Positions 16,606 through 25,946 are shown, numbered from the stretch's first letter. The stretch: 40,427 nucleotides of DNA from CAYMRB01 sp964392615 (GCA_964392615.1 CAYMRB010000029.1:1-40427), one strand, 5' to 3'. Translations and numbers: made by a program. The notes: a model not told the origin generated them from the letters alone.

Positions 16606-19600
16606 ATGCTTCGCTGTCTGGCGCTCGTCGCCATTCTCTTGCCGGCTGCGCTCATTGCTGCTCCGGAGGCTTCGGACACCGTCGAGTACAACCGCGACAT
16701 TCGCCCGATCCTCGCGGACAAGTGCTGGGCGTGTCACGGGCCCGACGAGGACAATCGTGAGGGCGACCTGCGCCTCGACACGCGAGCGGGCGCGCTCGCC
16801 GCGAACGATGACGACGAGCGTTCGATCGTTCCCGGCAAGCCCGATGAGAGCCTGCTCATCGCGCGCATCGTCACCGAGAGGAAGCGGCGCAAGATGCCGC
16901 CTCCGAAAACGAACAAGACGATCAGCGCGCACGAGCTGGACCTCCTGCGCCGCTGGATCGCGCAAGGCGCCGAGTGGCAGGACCACTGGTCGCGCGTTTC
17001 GCCGCAGCGGCCGGCCGTTCCGTCCGTGAAGAACGCCGCGTGGGTGCGCAATCCGATCGACGCGTTCATCCTCCGGCAGCTCGAGGCCGCCGGCGTCGAG
17101 CCGGCACCGCTCGCTGATCGGCGTACGCTGATCCGCCGTCTCTCGTTCGATCTCACCGGTCTGCCACCGAGCCCGGAAGAGGTCGACGCTTTCGCCGCCG
17201 TGACTTCGGACAGCGAGAAGGAGTACGGCGACCTGGTCGCGAGGCTGCTCCGGTCGAAGCACTACGGCGAACGCCTCGCGGCGTACTGGCTCGACGCCGT
17301 GCGCTTCGCCGACACGAACGGTATCCACGGCGACAACCATCGCGAGGTCACCATGTATCGCGATTGGGTGATCGACGCGTTCAACGAGAATCGCCCGTTC
17401 GACCGGTTCACCATCGAGCAGCTCGCCGGCGATCTGCTACCCGATGCGAATCGCGCGACGCGCGTCGCGTCGGGATACAACCGCCTCCTGATCACGACGC
17501 GCGAGGGCGGTGCGCAACCCAAGGAGTACCTCGCCAAGTACGCAGCCGATCGCGTTCGCAACGTGTCCGGAGTGTGGCTCGGAGTCACGATGGGTTGCGC
17601 GGAGTGTCATGATCACAAATTCGATCCGTACACGATGAGGGACTTCTACAGCCTCGAAGCGTTCTTCGCGGATCTGAAGGAGACCGCCGTTGGCGTGCAG
17701 CAGCCGACGAAGATCGCGACGGACGAGCAGGACGCCCGACTCGAGGCGATCGCGGGTGAGAGGTCGGTTCTTCAGAAGACCCTCGCGGCGTGGACGCCCG
17801 CGCTCGAGAAGGGCCTCGAGCAGTGGGAGGCAGGGCGCACGAGGACCGCGCTGGATTGGCAGGCTCTGAAGCCGACCGAGTCAGCCTCTCGCGACGGCGC
17901 GACGCTGTCGGTGCTCGACGACGGCTCGATTCTGGCGTCGGGGAAGAGCCCCGATCGTGACGTCTACTCGATCGTCGCGAAGACGTCGCTTGCGGGAATC
18001 ACCGGCCTGCGGCTCGAGGTGCTGCCGGATGATTCGCTGCCGCAGAAGGGCGCGGGACGCGCGGACAACGGCAACTTCGTCCTCAACCGTTTCGAAGTGC
18101 GTGTCGACGGCAAGCCGATCGCGTGGGCGCGCGCGACGGCGACGCACTCGCAGAACGGCTACTCAGTGGACCGGTCGACCGACGGCAAGGGCGCCACGGG
18201 CTGGGCGATCCTTCCCCAGATCGGCAAGCCGATCACCGCCGTGTTCGAGGCGGCGAAGAAGCTCGACGGCGACGGCGAGAAGACGATCGCGATCGAGATG
18301 CACCACGAGTACGGGAGCCGGCACACGATCGGCCGATTCCGTCTCGCGGTGACCGCGGCGCCGGCACCGCTCGACGCGAACGGCAAGGGAGGCGTGCCGG
18401 CCGATGTCGCCGCCATCCTCGGCGTCGATCGCAACGCGCGAAACGACGGGCAGGTCGGCAAGCTGCGCGCGTTCTACCGCTCGATCGCTCCGGAGCTCGC
18501 GGCGACGCGCGACGCGATCACGAAGCTGGAGAAGGAGAAGAAGGCTATCGAAGACGCGATGCCGACGACGCTCGTGTCGATGGCCGTGAAGCCGCGGACC
18601 ATTCGCGTTCTGCCGCGCGGCAATTGGCTCGACGACTCGGGCGAGATCGTCGCGCCCGCGATCCCGGAGGCGCTGGGCAAGCTCGACACGGGGGAGCGAC
18701 GCGCGACGCGGCTCGACCTGGCGAAGTGGATCGTGTCGCGCGACAACCCGCTCGTCGCTCGGGTCTTCGTCAACCGCCTGTGGAAAATCTGCTTCGGTCG
18801 CGGTCTCGTCAAGAGCCTCGACGACTTCGGCACGCAGGGGGCGCTGCCGACTCACCCGGAGCTTCTCGACTGGCTCGCGGTCGAGTTCATCGAGAGCGGC
18901 TGGAACGTTCGCCACATGCTCGAGCTTCTCGTGTCGTCGTCGTCGTATCGGCAATCGTCCATCGCGAGCAAGGAGCTGCGCGATCGCGATCCGTACAACG
19001 AGCTCGTGGCGCGTCAGGGTACCTACCGGCTCGACGCCGAGATGGTGCGCGACAACGCGCTCGCCGTCAGCGAGTTGCTCGTGCGCAAGATCGGCGGGCG
19101 CAGCGTCAAGCCGTACCAGCCGTCGGGCTATTGGGCGCACCTGAACTTCCCGCGGCGAACGTACAAGAAGGACAGCGGCGACAACCTCTATCGACGCGGG
19201 CTCTACACGTACTGGTGTCGCACGTTCCTTCACCCGAGCCTGGCGGCATTCGACGCGCCGACGCGAGAGGAGTGCACGGTGGATCGCGGGCGACCGAACA
19301 CGCGGCGGCAGGCGCTCGGTCGGCTGCCCGCTGCGGGCGACGGCGGGGGGGCGCGGGCGCTCGCCGAGCGCGCGCTCGCGAGCGCGGGGCCGGCGGCGGA
19401 GGAGCGCATCGCGTTTCTCTACCGCACCGTGCTGACTCGGACGCCCTCGTCACGCGAGGTCGCGATTCTTACCGATCTGAGCGCGCGGCACCTGGCGGAG
19501 TACCGCGCCGATCCGGACGCAGCGAAGGCGTCGCTCACGATCGGCGATCGCCCCGCACCCGAGGGAGACGCGGCAGAGCACGCGGCGTGGACCTCGGTCG

Positions 19601-19644
19601 CACGCGTCGTCCTGAACCTCCACGAGACGATCACCAGGAACTGA
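16606..19644 (+). CDS. PSCyt1/DUF1549/DUF1553 planctomycete cytochrome protein
   Basis: A 1012-residue exported protein. GGGAGG eight bases upstream and an immediate signal peptide (residues 1-20) fix the start at 16606. Domains in order: a PSCyt1 cytochrome c domain with haem motif CWACH at 40-44 and the downstream KMPPP segment; DUF1549 (PSCyt2) from about 148 with a second CxxCH, CAECHDHKFDP, near 331; a beta-rich middle region of about 420-600; and DUF1553 (PSD1) from about 700 (NPLVARVFVNRLWKICFGRG). This architecture is common and highly duplicated in Planctomycetes and Verrucomicrobia, and its reaction is not established. It sits 6 nt ahead of a DUF1501 gene, its classic partner, so the two are an operon and probably act together in the periplasm. 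Confidence 0.95.
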   Translation: MLRCLALVAILLPAALIAAPEASDTVEYNRDIRPILADKCWACHGPDEDNREGDLRLDTRAGALAANDDDERSIVPGKPDESLLIARIVTERKRRKMPPPKTNKTISAHELDLLRRWIAQGAEWQDHWSRVSPQRPAVPSVKNAAWVRNPIDAFILRQLEAAGVEPAPLADRRTLIRRLSFDLTGLPPSPEEVDAFAAVTSDSEKEYGDLVARLLRSKHYGERLAAYWLDAVRFADTNGIHGDNHREVTMYRDWVIDAFNENRPFDRFTIEQLAGDLLPDANRATRVASGYNRLLITTREGGAQPKEYLAKYAADRVRNVSGVWLGVTMGCAECHDHKFDPYTMRDFYSLEAFFADLKETAVGVQQPTKIATDEQDARLEAIAGERSVLQKTLAAWTPALEKGLEQWEAGRTRTALDWQALKPTESASRDGATLSVLDDGSILASGKSPDRDVYSIVAKTSLAGITGLRLEVLPDDSLPQKGAGRADNGNFVLNRFEVRVDGKPIAWARATATHSQNGYSVDRSTDGKGATGWAILPQIGKPITAVFEAAKKLDGDGEKTIAIEMHHEYGSRHTIGRFRLAVTAAPAPLDANGKGGVPADVAAILGVDRNARNDGQVGKLRAFYRSIAPELAATRDAITKLEKEKKAIEDAMPTTLVSMAVKPRTIRVLPRGNWLDDSGEIVAPAIPEALGKLDTGERRATRLDLAKWIVSRDNPLVARVFVNRLWKICFGRGLVKSLDDFGTQGALPTHPELLDWLAVEFIESGWNVRHMLELLVSSSSYRQSSIASKELRDRDPYNELVARQGTYRLDAEMVRDNALAVSELLVRKIGGRSVKPYQPSGYWAHLNFPRRTYKKDSGDNLYRRGLYTYWCRTFLHPSLAAFDAPTREECTVDRGRPNTRRQALGRLPAAGDGGGARALAERALASAGPAAEERIAFLYRTVLTRTPSSREVAILTDLSARHLAEYRADPDAAKASLTIGDRPAPEGDAAEHAAWTSVARVVLNLHETITRN

Positions 19645-19650
19645 GCGGCT

Positions 19651-21153
19651 ATGGAATTCACGAGCAACGAATTCGGCAGACTGCGGCGCGAGGACGAGCT
19701 CGGCCCGATGATCCATCGGCTCCAGACGCGGCGGACGTTTCTCAACGGTGTGCGCAACGGTCTCGGGCTCATCGCGCTGTCACAGCTCATGGGGGTCGAC
19801 GCGTTGCGCGCTGCGCCGGCCGACGGGAATGGCTCCGGTGACGTCGATGTCGCGAAGTGGGCCGGCGTGGTTCGGCCGCTGCATCATCCGGCGAAGATCA
19901 AGCGCGTCATCCACCTCTACATGGCGGGTGGTCCGACGCACCTCGACACGTTCGACTACAAGCCGCGACTGGCCGAGCTGCACGGCAAGCCGATGCCGAA
20001 GTCGTTCACGGACGGGCAGCCGATCGCGCAGTTGCAGGGCAACAAGAATCTCAAGTGCTTCGGGCCGCAGCATCCGTTCAAGCGCTTCGGACAGAGCGGC
20101 CAGGAGATCTGCGAGATCTTTCCGCACATCGGCGCCGTCGCCGACGACATCTGCGTGATCAAGTCGATGCGTACGATGGCGATCAACCACGATCCGGCCC
20201 ACACGTTCATGAACACGGGCTCGACCGTGCCCGGTCGGCCGTCGATGGGCGCGTGGCTGCTGTACGGACTCGGCGCGGAGACGGATGAGCTGCCGGGCTT
20301 CGTCGTCATGTCGTCGGTGGGCAAGGCGGGACAGGCGCAGCCGATCGCTGCCCGGCAGTGGCACGCGGGACTCCTGCCGAGCCGCTTCCAGGGCGTAGAG
20401 TTCCGATCGGCGGGTGATCCGGTTCTCTACGTGACAAGTCCGAAGGGGGTCACCTTCCGCCGCCAGCGCGACATCGTCAGCGCCGTGCAGAAGATCAACC
20501 AGCTGCACCACGAGGCGATCGACGACCCCGAGATCGCGACGCGCATCTCGCAGTACGAGATGGCGTTTCGCATGCAATCCTCGGTGCCCGGACTCATGGA
20601 CCTCTCGGGGGAGTCGAAGGAGACCCTCGAGATGTACGGCACGAAGGGAGCGGACGGATCGTTCGCTGCCAACTGCCTGCTTGCCCGGCGTCTCGTCGAG
20701 CGCGGCGTGCGCTTCGTTCAGTGCTATCACCGCGCGTGGGACCATCACGGCAACCTCAAGAACGCGGTGAAGGCGACGGCCGCCGAGGTTGACCAGGCGT
20801 GCGCGGCGCTCATCACCGACCTGAAGCAGCGCGGGCTCTTCGATGAAACGCTGATTCTGTGGGGCGGCGAGTTCGGCCGGACGCCGATGGCGCAGGGCAA
20901 CGGCCGCGATCACCACATCAAGGGTTACTCGTGCTGGCTGGCAGGTGGCGGCATCCGCGGCGGGACCTCGTACGGCAATACCGACGATCTCGGCTACAAC
21001 GCAGTCGAGGACGTCGTCGAGGTGCACGACCTGCACGCGACGATCCTGCATCTGCTCGGCATCGACCACAAGCGACTATCGGTCAAGTTCCAGGGCCTCG
21101 ACGTGCGCTTGACGAGCGTGCACGGCAACGTGCTCGACGCGGTGCTGACATGA
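19651..21153 (+). CDS. DUF1501 family protein, Tat-exported partner of the DUF1549/DUF1553 protein
   Basis: A 500-residue protein starting 6 nt after the upstream stop. Residues 27-50 are a Tat-type signal: RRTFLNG followed by a hydrophobic run LGLIALSQLMGV, which implies export in folded form. DUF1501 hallmarks follow: VIHLYMAGGPTHLDTFDYKP near residue 90, then SMRTMAINHDPAHTFMNTG, and GGEFGRTPMAQGNGRDHH in the last quarter. The fold is related to the alkaline phosphatase/sulfatase group, but no reaction is established. Weak initiation signals and tight spacing suggest translation coupled to the upstream gene. Complete and of normal length. Confidence 0.95.
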   Translation: MEFTSNEFGRLRREDELGPMIHRLQTRRTFLNGVRNGLGLIALSQLMGVDALRAAPADGNGSGDVDVAKWAGVVRPLHHPAKIKRVIHLYMAGGPTHLDTFDYKPRLAELHGKPMPKSFTDGQPIAQLQGNKNLKCFGPQHPFKRFGQSGQEICEIFPHIGAVADDICVIKSMRTMAINHDPAHTFMNTGSTVPGRPSMGAWLLYGLGAETDELPGFVVMSSVGKAGQAQPIAARQWHAGLLPSRFQGVEFRSAGDPVLYVTSPKGVTFRRQRDIVSAVQKINQLHHEAIDDPEIATRISQYEMAFRMQSSVPGLMDLSGESKETLEMYGTKGADGSFAANCLLARRLVERGVRFVQCYHRAWDHHGNLKNAVKATAAEVDQACAALITDLKQRGLFDETLILWGGEFGRTPMAQGNGRDHHIKGYSCWLAGGGIRGGTSYGNTDDLGYNAVEDVVEVHDLHATILHLLGIDHKRLSVKFQGLDVRLTSVHGNVLDAVLT

Positions 21154-21203
21154 CATCGCAGATCGCGTAGATCCCCCGGACCATCGTCGAAACGGAGAAG
21201 GAC

Positions 21204-22550
21204 ATGACACGGCAACCCCGTCGGTGGGCCATGATTCTCGCAATAGCGCTATGCGGAGGAACTGTTCATGGCGCGGGAGGGGGCGAGTTTCAACGCGGCG
21301 ACGCGAACTACAGCGGATCGATCGATCTGAGCGACGCGATCTTCCTGCTGCAGTACCTGTTCATCGGAGGTGAGGCGCCGATCTGTGGCGGCGTTTCGGA
21401 CGTCAACTCGCGCGATGGCACCGACATCGCCGATCCGATCTTCCTCCTCCAGGTGCTGTTCTCGGGAGAGGGAACGATCGCACCGATGACGCCGAGCGAG
21501 GCGGAGGCGTGCGACCAGGGCGTCGTCGTTCGCGACGGTCGGAACGTGTTCAGAGCTCCCGACCTCGCGGGCAACGGAATGTCCTGTGCGACTTGCCATG
21601 GAGTCGGCCCCGGCGATGCATCGCCGGGTGCGAGCGGGCCCGTGCGTCCCGCGCACGGTCTCGGCGACGCTGCGAATCGGCCGCACTGGCACGGCGGCGC
21701 GGTCGTCGACCTGCGCAGCGCGGTGAATCGCTGCCGCGACGACTGGATGGAGGCCTCGCCGCTTGCCGTCGACGATCCCTACTGGACGAGCCTCGCGGCG
21801 TATCTCGCCTCACTCGCGCAGAGCGCCGAGCCGGCGCCGCCTCTCGTCACGGACGCCGTGCCGCCGACGATGAGCGGACCTGGCGACGGCGATCCCGTTC
21901 GCGGCTGCGAGGTGTTCCACCGCGCGTGCAGCGCTTGCCACGGCGAGGACGGCGCTGGTACCGAGACGCTCGGGCCGTCGCTCTGGACGACGATCTACAC
22001 ACAGGACGAGATTCGCTCGCGCGTGCGGCTCTCGGGTCCGACATCGAGCCTGGTGCCGGGCACGCTGTGGGAGGGGCTTCTCGGCAATCGGATGCCGTTC
22101 TTCGCGCCCGATCGGCTCGGCGACGAGGACCTCGAAGACATCGTCGCCTACATGGGCGTCGCGATCGATCCGCGTCGCCGTTCGTGCGACGACGTCGCCG
22201 TCGAGCCCGTCGCTCTGCTGCGCGCCGGCAGTTTCCAGACGATCCTTCACGGCGTGCGCGGTCGCGCGGAGCACTGGAGCGACCGGACGATTCGATTGCG
22301 CAACTTCTTCTACGACGGCAACGGGCCCGAGTTCGTCCTCGTCTGGCTCTACGACCACGAGCGCGGCGATCCGCACCGCATCCTGCGCGGGTACCGCATC
22401 AGCGATCACATGGCGCGACCGCGACCGTACGCCGGCGAGGACCTCGAGTTCGCTATCCCAGACGAGGTCACGGACGACATGTTCGACACGGTCTCGATCT
22501 GGTGCACGGCAGAGCAGACGAACTACGGCGAGGCTCGGCTCAGAGACTGA
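21204..22550 (+). CDS. Dockerin-like / di-cytochrome c / DM13 domain secreted redox protein
   Basis: A 448-residue protein preceded by GGAGAAGG. Residues 1-24 are a signal peptide. Two dockerin-like EF-hand units follow: GDANYSGSIDLSDAIFLLQY at 32-51 and DVNSRDGTDIADPIFLL at 66-82. Two cytochrome c domains carry CATCH (128-132) and CSACH (242-246). A C-terminal DM13 domain (about 338-448) has the LRNFFYDGNGPEFVLVWLYD segment and the conserved IWC (Cys434) before YGEARL. DM13 is a predicted redox domain often found with haem or flavin partners. The combination points to electron transfer outside the cytoplasm, with the dockerin pair serving to attach the protein or bind calcium. It lies 50 nt after the DUF1501 gene and its 3' end overlaps the convergent DHOR gene by 11 nt. 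Confidence 0.92.
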   Translation: MTRQPRRWAMILAIALCGGTVHGAGGGEFQRGDANYSGSIDLSDAIFLLQYLFIGGEAPICGGVSDVNSRDGTDIADPIFLLQVLFSGEGTIAPMTPSEAEACDQGVVVRDGRNVFRAPDLAGNGMSCATCHGVGPGDASPGASGPVRPAHGLGDAANRPHWHGGAVVDLRSAVNRCRDDWMEASPLAVDDPYWTSLAAYLASLAQSAEPAPPLVTDAVPPTMSGPGDGDPVRGCEVFHRACSACHGEDGAGTETLGPSLWTTIYTQDEIRSRVRLSGPTSSLVPGTLWEGLLGNRMPFFAPDRLGDEDLEDIVAYMGVAIDPRRRSCDDVAVEPVALLRAGSFQTILHGVRGRAEHWSDRTIRLRNFFYDGNGPEFVLVWLYDHERGDPHRILRGYRISDHMARPRPYAGEDLEFAIPDEVTDDMFDTVSIWCTAEQTNYGEARLRD

Positions 22551-23982
22551 GCACGAACTCCACGATCTTCGTCCGCGCGTCGAGGCTCAGCGCTTCGAAC
22601 CGCTGTCGCGTCGGCGCGGCCTCGCCATGGTGGCCCTTGATCACGGCCTCGTGGATCGTCTCTGCTGATCCGTCGTGTAGGTACGGCGCCGTGTCGCGAA
22701 CGCCCCAGAGCGGCGCGGTGCGGAACTCGGCAGGCGCGACGCCTGGCTCGTTCACGTAGTGCCGACTCGGATCGGCAATGTCGTGGAGCAGGAAGTCCGA
22801 GTACGCTCGGACCGGGCCGTCGGCGCCTTCGGTCTCGGGACGGTGACACGCGATGCAGCCCGCGAGCGCGAAGAGCTGCTCGCCGTCGTTGACGCGTTGC
22901 CGCGCGACGGGATCCTCCGGCAGCTTGCGTCGCGGCGGCGCGATATGCGCGCAGTAGAACACGAGATCGGCGAACTGCTCGTTCGTCAGCTCCGGGTCGT
23001 TTACGCCGTCGCTGTCGGTCGGTCCGGCGAACGGGGAGTTCTCCGCGGCGACGGTCAGGCCGAGCTCGTTGAGCGATGCGTCCGCGGCGAAGTCGACCAT
23101 CCGCGGCACGCCGCACTTGTGGCCGAAGCGCCCGACGCGATCGTTGACCATGCGCACCCGTCCCGAGATGCCGTCCCCGTCGAGGTCGTCCGGATCGGCG
23201 TTCGCGATGATGTTCGCGTCCGGGATTCGATCGACGAGCCCGAGGCCGAACACGGTCGGCGTCTGTCGCGTCTCGACCACGTTGGCGTCCGTGTGCGCTT
23301 CATCGCGCGGCGTGCCATGGATCGACAGCCGGGATGCCGCCGGGCCGCTCGCGAGCTGCGTAACGACGCCGAACTCGTCGACGTGCGCGAATCTCACGAC
23401 ATCGACGTCGAGGCCGCCCGCGCCGCCGATGACCGGATCGAGATGGCAGCCGCGGCAGGAGTCACCGTTGAACAGCGGACCGAGCCCTTCCGAGACCTTC
23501 GTCGGCCGATCGAAGAGGTCGCGGCCGCGCAGCCAGGACGTGGCCTCCTCGCTCGTCAGCTCGCGATCGGGACCACCGAGCGAGTTCACTTCCGGCAGAG
23601 GGCGCGACCGACAGCCGAGGTCGATCGTCGGGTCGATGCCGGGCTCCGGAAACGGCAGAGCGGGCGGCGGACCGCCAGTGAAGAGGAAATCGAGCGACGC
23701 GATCGCATCGGTGACATCCAGCGCGCCGCTATCGTCGGTGTCGGCGGCCGACAGGCACGGTGGCGCGTCGTCGCCGTGGAACAGGAAGAAGAGCAGAGCG
23801 ATCGGATCGGCGATATCGACTCCGCCGTCGTCGTTGGCGTCGCCGCGAACGAACTCGCTCGAGGGGCCGGGCGGGACCGCTGCGCCCCCGCTCGCGTCCT
23901 GCGACGCGAGATGGTACGCGAGCAGAGCGATGCCGACGACGAGGACGGCGTTGAAGGCGTGGATTGCGCGTTGTTTCGTCAT
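22540..23982 (-). CDS. Di-haem oxidoreductase (DHOR, DUF1111) with N-terminal dockerin-like pair
   Basis: A 480-residue protein. AAGGAGG five bases upstream sets the ATG at 23982. Residues 10-25 form a signal or anchor segment. Two dockerin-like units sit at about 47-105: GDANDDGGVDIADPIALLFF and DTDDSGALDVTDAIASLDFL. The DHOR domain spans about 145-480 with haem motifs CRGCH (176-180) and CIACH (376-380). It also has TPTVFGLGLVDRIPD, a DPDDLDGDGISGRV acidic loop, and the C-terminal EFRTAPLWGVRDTAPYLHDG signature. The family is a putative di-haem peroxidase or thiol oxidoreductase, probably periplasmic or surface exposed. It is the second gene of a two-gene minus operon, 14 nt after its paralogue. 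The dockerin extension is the main departure from ordinary family members. Confidence 0.93.
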   Translation of the reverse strand: MTKQRAIHAFNAVLVVGIALLAYHLASQDASGGAAVPPGPSSEFVRGDANDDGGVDIADPIALLFFLFHGDDAPPCLSAADTDDSGALDVTDAIASLDFLFTGGPPPALPFPEPGIDPTIDLGCRSRPLPEVNSLGGPDRELTSEEATSWLRGRDLFDRPTKVSEGLGPLFNGDSCRGCHLDPVIGGAGGLDVDVVRFAHVDEFGVVTQLASGPAASRLSIHGTPRDEAHTDANVVETRQTPTVFGLGLVDRIPDANIIANADPDDLDGDGISGRVRMVNDRVGRFGHKCGVPRMVDFAADASLNELGLTVAAENSPFAGPTDSDGVNDPELTNEQFADLVFYCAHIAPPRRKLPEDPVARQRVNDGEQLFALAGCIACHRPETEGADGPVRAYSDFLLHDIADPSRHYVNEPGVAPAEFRTAPLWGVRDTAPYLHDGSAETIHEAVIKGHHGEAAPTRQRFEALSLDARTKIVEFVLSL

Positions 23983-23996
23983 GACGTCCTCCTTCC

Positions 23997-25301
23997 TCAA
24001 AGCGATTCCAGGAAGCGCAGCACGAGCTGACGTTCCTCTTGCACGAGAGCCTGGTAGGCATCGCGCGCTGCAGAGGCCTCGCCGCCGTGCAGGAGAATCG
24101 CCTCTTCGGCGGTGTCGGCGCGCCCGTCGTGCAGGAACGGAGCGTGCTCGCGAAGTCCCCAAAGCGGCTGCGTGCGGAACTCGCTCGGGCCGGCGAGCTC
24201 CATGACGAAGCCGTCGGCGAGATCCTCGCCCATGTCGTGGATCAGGAGATCCGTGTACGGGTGGATCATGCCGATCGCGGTCTCGAGCGACTCGACGTGG
24301 CAACCGGTACAGCCGATCGATCGGAAGAGCTCCTCGCCTTCGCGCACGTCGTTCGTGATCAGCCCGCGTCGCGGTGCCGCCAGGTGCTCCTGGAAGAACA
24401 CCAGGGCGCGAAGCTCTCCGCGGTTGATCTCGGGGTCGCGGACATCGTCGTAGTCGACGATCCGATCGCGCGGGTTCGTCGCTTGAGCCCACGCGGTCCT
24501 CGATCCGAGAAGCTCTTCGAGCCAACCCGGCTCGCTTCCGGTCGGACCGTGCGGGAAGTTCGCGACGAGCTCGAGCGAATCGCTCGTGATTCCCATCTGG
24601 TTGTGCAGCGCGCCGCGATTGAATGCCTCGATACTCGAGGTCTGGCACTTGAAGCCGAGCCGACCGATCGCGTCGTCCTCGGTCGAGATGATATTGACGC
24701 GTCCGGAGATACCGTCGCCGTCCTCGTCGTTCGGATCGGCTCGCGACAGGATCTCGGCGTCGGGAATCAAGCGGAAGAGCCCGACTCCGAAGATCGGGGG
24801 CGCATTTCGTCGCGCGACGACATCGGCCTCGGCGGGAATCCGCGGGTGCTCGACGTCCGCTGCGACCGGGTCAGCGATCGTTCCCTTCGGCCCGTAGTGG
24901 GGGATGACGATACTCGGCAGGCAGCACTCCGTGTCATGCGTCGACACATTCTCTTCGGAGCAGTCCGGGAAGACCTTCTCGACGCTGCCGTCTTCGAGCG
25001 TGCGACCCGCGATGAAGAAGTCGCGATAGCGCTGGCCCGAGCCGCCGGCGACCGGCTCCTCGTGGCACGAGAAGCACGAGCTCGCGTTGAAGTGCGGGCC
25101 GAGACCCTGCGCGCGCGTCCAGCGTCGCTGGAAGATCTCGCGACCGAGCTCGAACTCGGATTGCTCGAACGGTGCGAGGCCGGGAATGGGACTTCCGAAC
25201 TCGCCCGTCACATCAGCATCGACGGCGGCGGACGAGAACGAGCGAATGAGGGCCCATACCAACAGCCCCATGAACACTGCAGACAGAATCAGAGTGCGCA
25301 T
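23997..25301 (-). CDS. Di-haem oxidoreductase (DHOR, DUF1111), membrane-anchored or secreted
   Basis: A 434-residue paralogue of the next gene, starting at 25301 with AAGGA upstream. Residues 4-20 form a hydrophobic signal or anchor (LILSAVFMGLLVWALI). The domain shows haem motifs CFSCH (76-80) and CTGCH (331-335), PPIFGVGLFRLIPDAEI, an acidic DPNDEDGDGISGRV loop and EFRTQPLWGLREHAPFLHDG near the end. Additional cysteines at about 114-127 (one in PDCSEE, a pair in ECCLP) may form disulfides. There is no dockerin extension here, unlike its neighbour. Predicted role: periplasmic di-haem peroxidase-like electron transfer. The two genes are closely spaced and presumably cotranscribed from the 25302-25622 gap. 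Confidence 0.93.
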   Translation of the reverse strand: MRTLILSAVFMGLLVWALIRSFSSAAVDADVTGEFGSPIPGLAPFEQSEFELGREIFQRRWTRAQGLGPHFNASSCFSCHEEPVAGGSGQRYRDFFIAGRTLEDGSVEKVFPDCSEENVSTHDTECCLPSIVIPHYGPKGTIADPVAADVEHPRIPAEADVVARRNAPPIFGVGLFRLIPDAEILSRADPNDEDGDGISGRVNIISTEDDAIGRLGFKCQTSSIEAFNRGALHNQMGITSDSLELVANFPHGPTGSEPGWLEELLGSRTAWAQATNPRDRIVDYDDVRDPEINRGELRALVFFQEHLAAPRRGLITNDVREGEELFRSIGCTGCHVESLETAIGMIHPYTDLLIHDMGEDLADGFVMELAGPSEFRTQPLWGLREHAPFLHDGRADTAEEAILLHGGEASAARDAYQALVQEERQLVLRFLESL

Positions 25302-25622
25302 GGCGAGTCCTTACAAGCGTATGTGGGGAACAGCGTGACCTCGGAGCCCTTCTTCAACGGACTGCCAGGCCCCCCGATCCTACCGGCGAACGGCCCGAAA
25401 GAGAATATCGGAACTCCACCCGAACATTGGCGGAATTAGCTCAAGTTACCGGGCGCCAGGAGCCGAAAGGAGGGGCGAGACGTCTCTTGGCGGTGGCCCA
25501 GGACCAATGGACCACCGGAACGGATTTAACTACGCCCGACGGTCCCGCGTCGCGTGCCGGAAGCTTTGGATCACCTTCCGACAAGCGACCGGAACCTCGG
25601 GTCATCGAGAGGGGACAATCGC
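25302..25622. other. Divergent intergenic region between the DHOR operon and the TRL-like gene
   Basis: This 321-nt gap separates minus- and plus-strand starts, so it should hold both promoters. It contains one copy of the short intergenic repeat (25340-25367). A less GC-rich stretch around 25400-25450 (for example GAAAGAGAATATCGG) could suit a promoter, but no consensus elements could be assigned. The plus-strand ribosome site is GAGAGGGGA just before 25623. No gene or RNA was recognised. Confidence 0.6.
25340..25367 (+). repeat. Short intergenic repeat, copy 1
   Basis: The 28-nt element contains CTTCTTCAACGG followed by ACTGC. It matches copy 2 (29493-29521) at 25 of 28 positions. It lies 39 nt upstream of the DHOR start. 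Confidence 0.6.
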
Positions 25623-25946
25623 ATGACGCGATTCGTAGCACTGCTGGCTGCGGTAGGCCTGATGGCGGCCACGAGTGGCTGTGGCGTGATGGCCACACAC
25701 GGACCGGTCAAGGCCCACCTGTTCACATCCACGACTTCAACGATCTCGGACGTCGACAACGGAGTTCAGGCGCTGAAACCCGGCGTCTCGCAAGCGACGG
25801 GCATCCTGTTCTTCGCAACAGGAGATGCATCGGTGGGGGCAGCGATGGACGAAGGGGGCATAACCAAAGTTCATCACGTGGACGCAGAAGTTTTCTCTGT
25901 TCTAGGCCTCTACGCCACTCACAAGACGATCGTCTACGGAGAATAG
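25623..25946 (+). CDS. TRL-like family lipoprotein
   Basis: A 107-residue protein; GAGAGGGGA upstream supports the ATG at 25623. Residues 1-20 look like a lipoprotein signal ending at Cys20 (ATSGC), although the -3 residue is Thr rather than Leu. The rest matches the TRL-like family (PF13146): GPVKAHLFTSTTS near 27-39, then GDASVGAAMDEGGITKVHHV at 67-86, then FSVLGLYATHKTIVYG at the end. The family is named from an enterobacterial locus associated with tRNA genes. Its members are small exported proteins of unknown function. No tRNA was seen here. It is followed by a good terminator and is probably monocistronic. Confidence 0.88.
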   Translation: MTRFVALLAAVGLMAATSGCGVMATHGPVKAHLFTSTTSTISDVDNGVQALKPGVSQATGILFFATGDASVGAAMDEGGITKVHHVDAEVFSVLGLYATHKTIVYGE

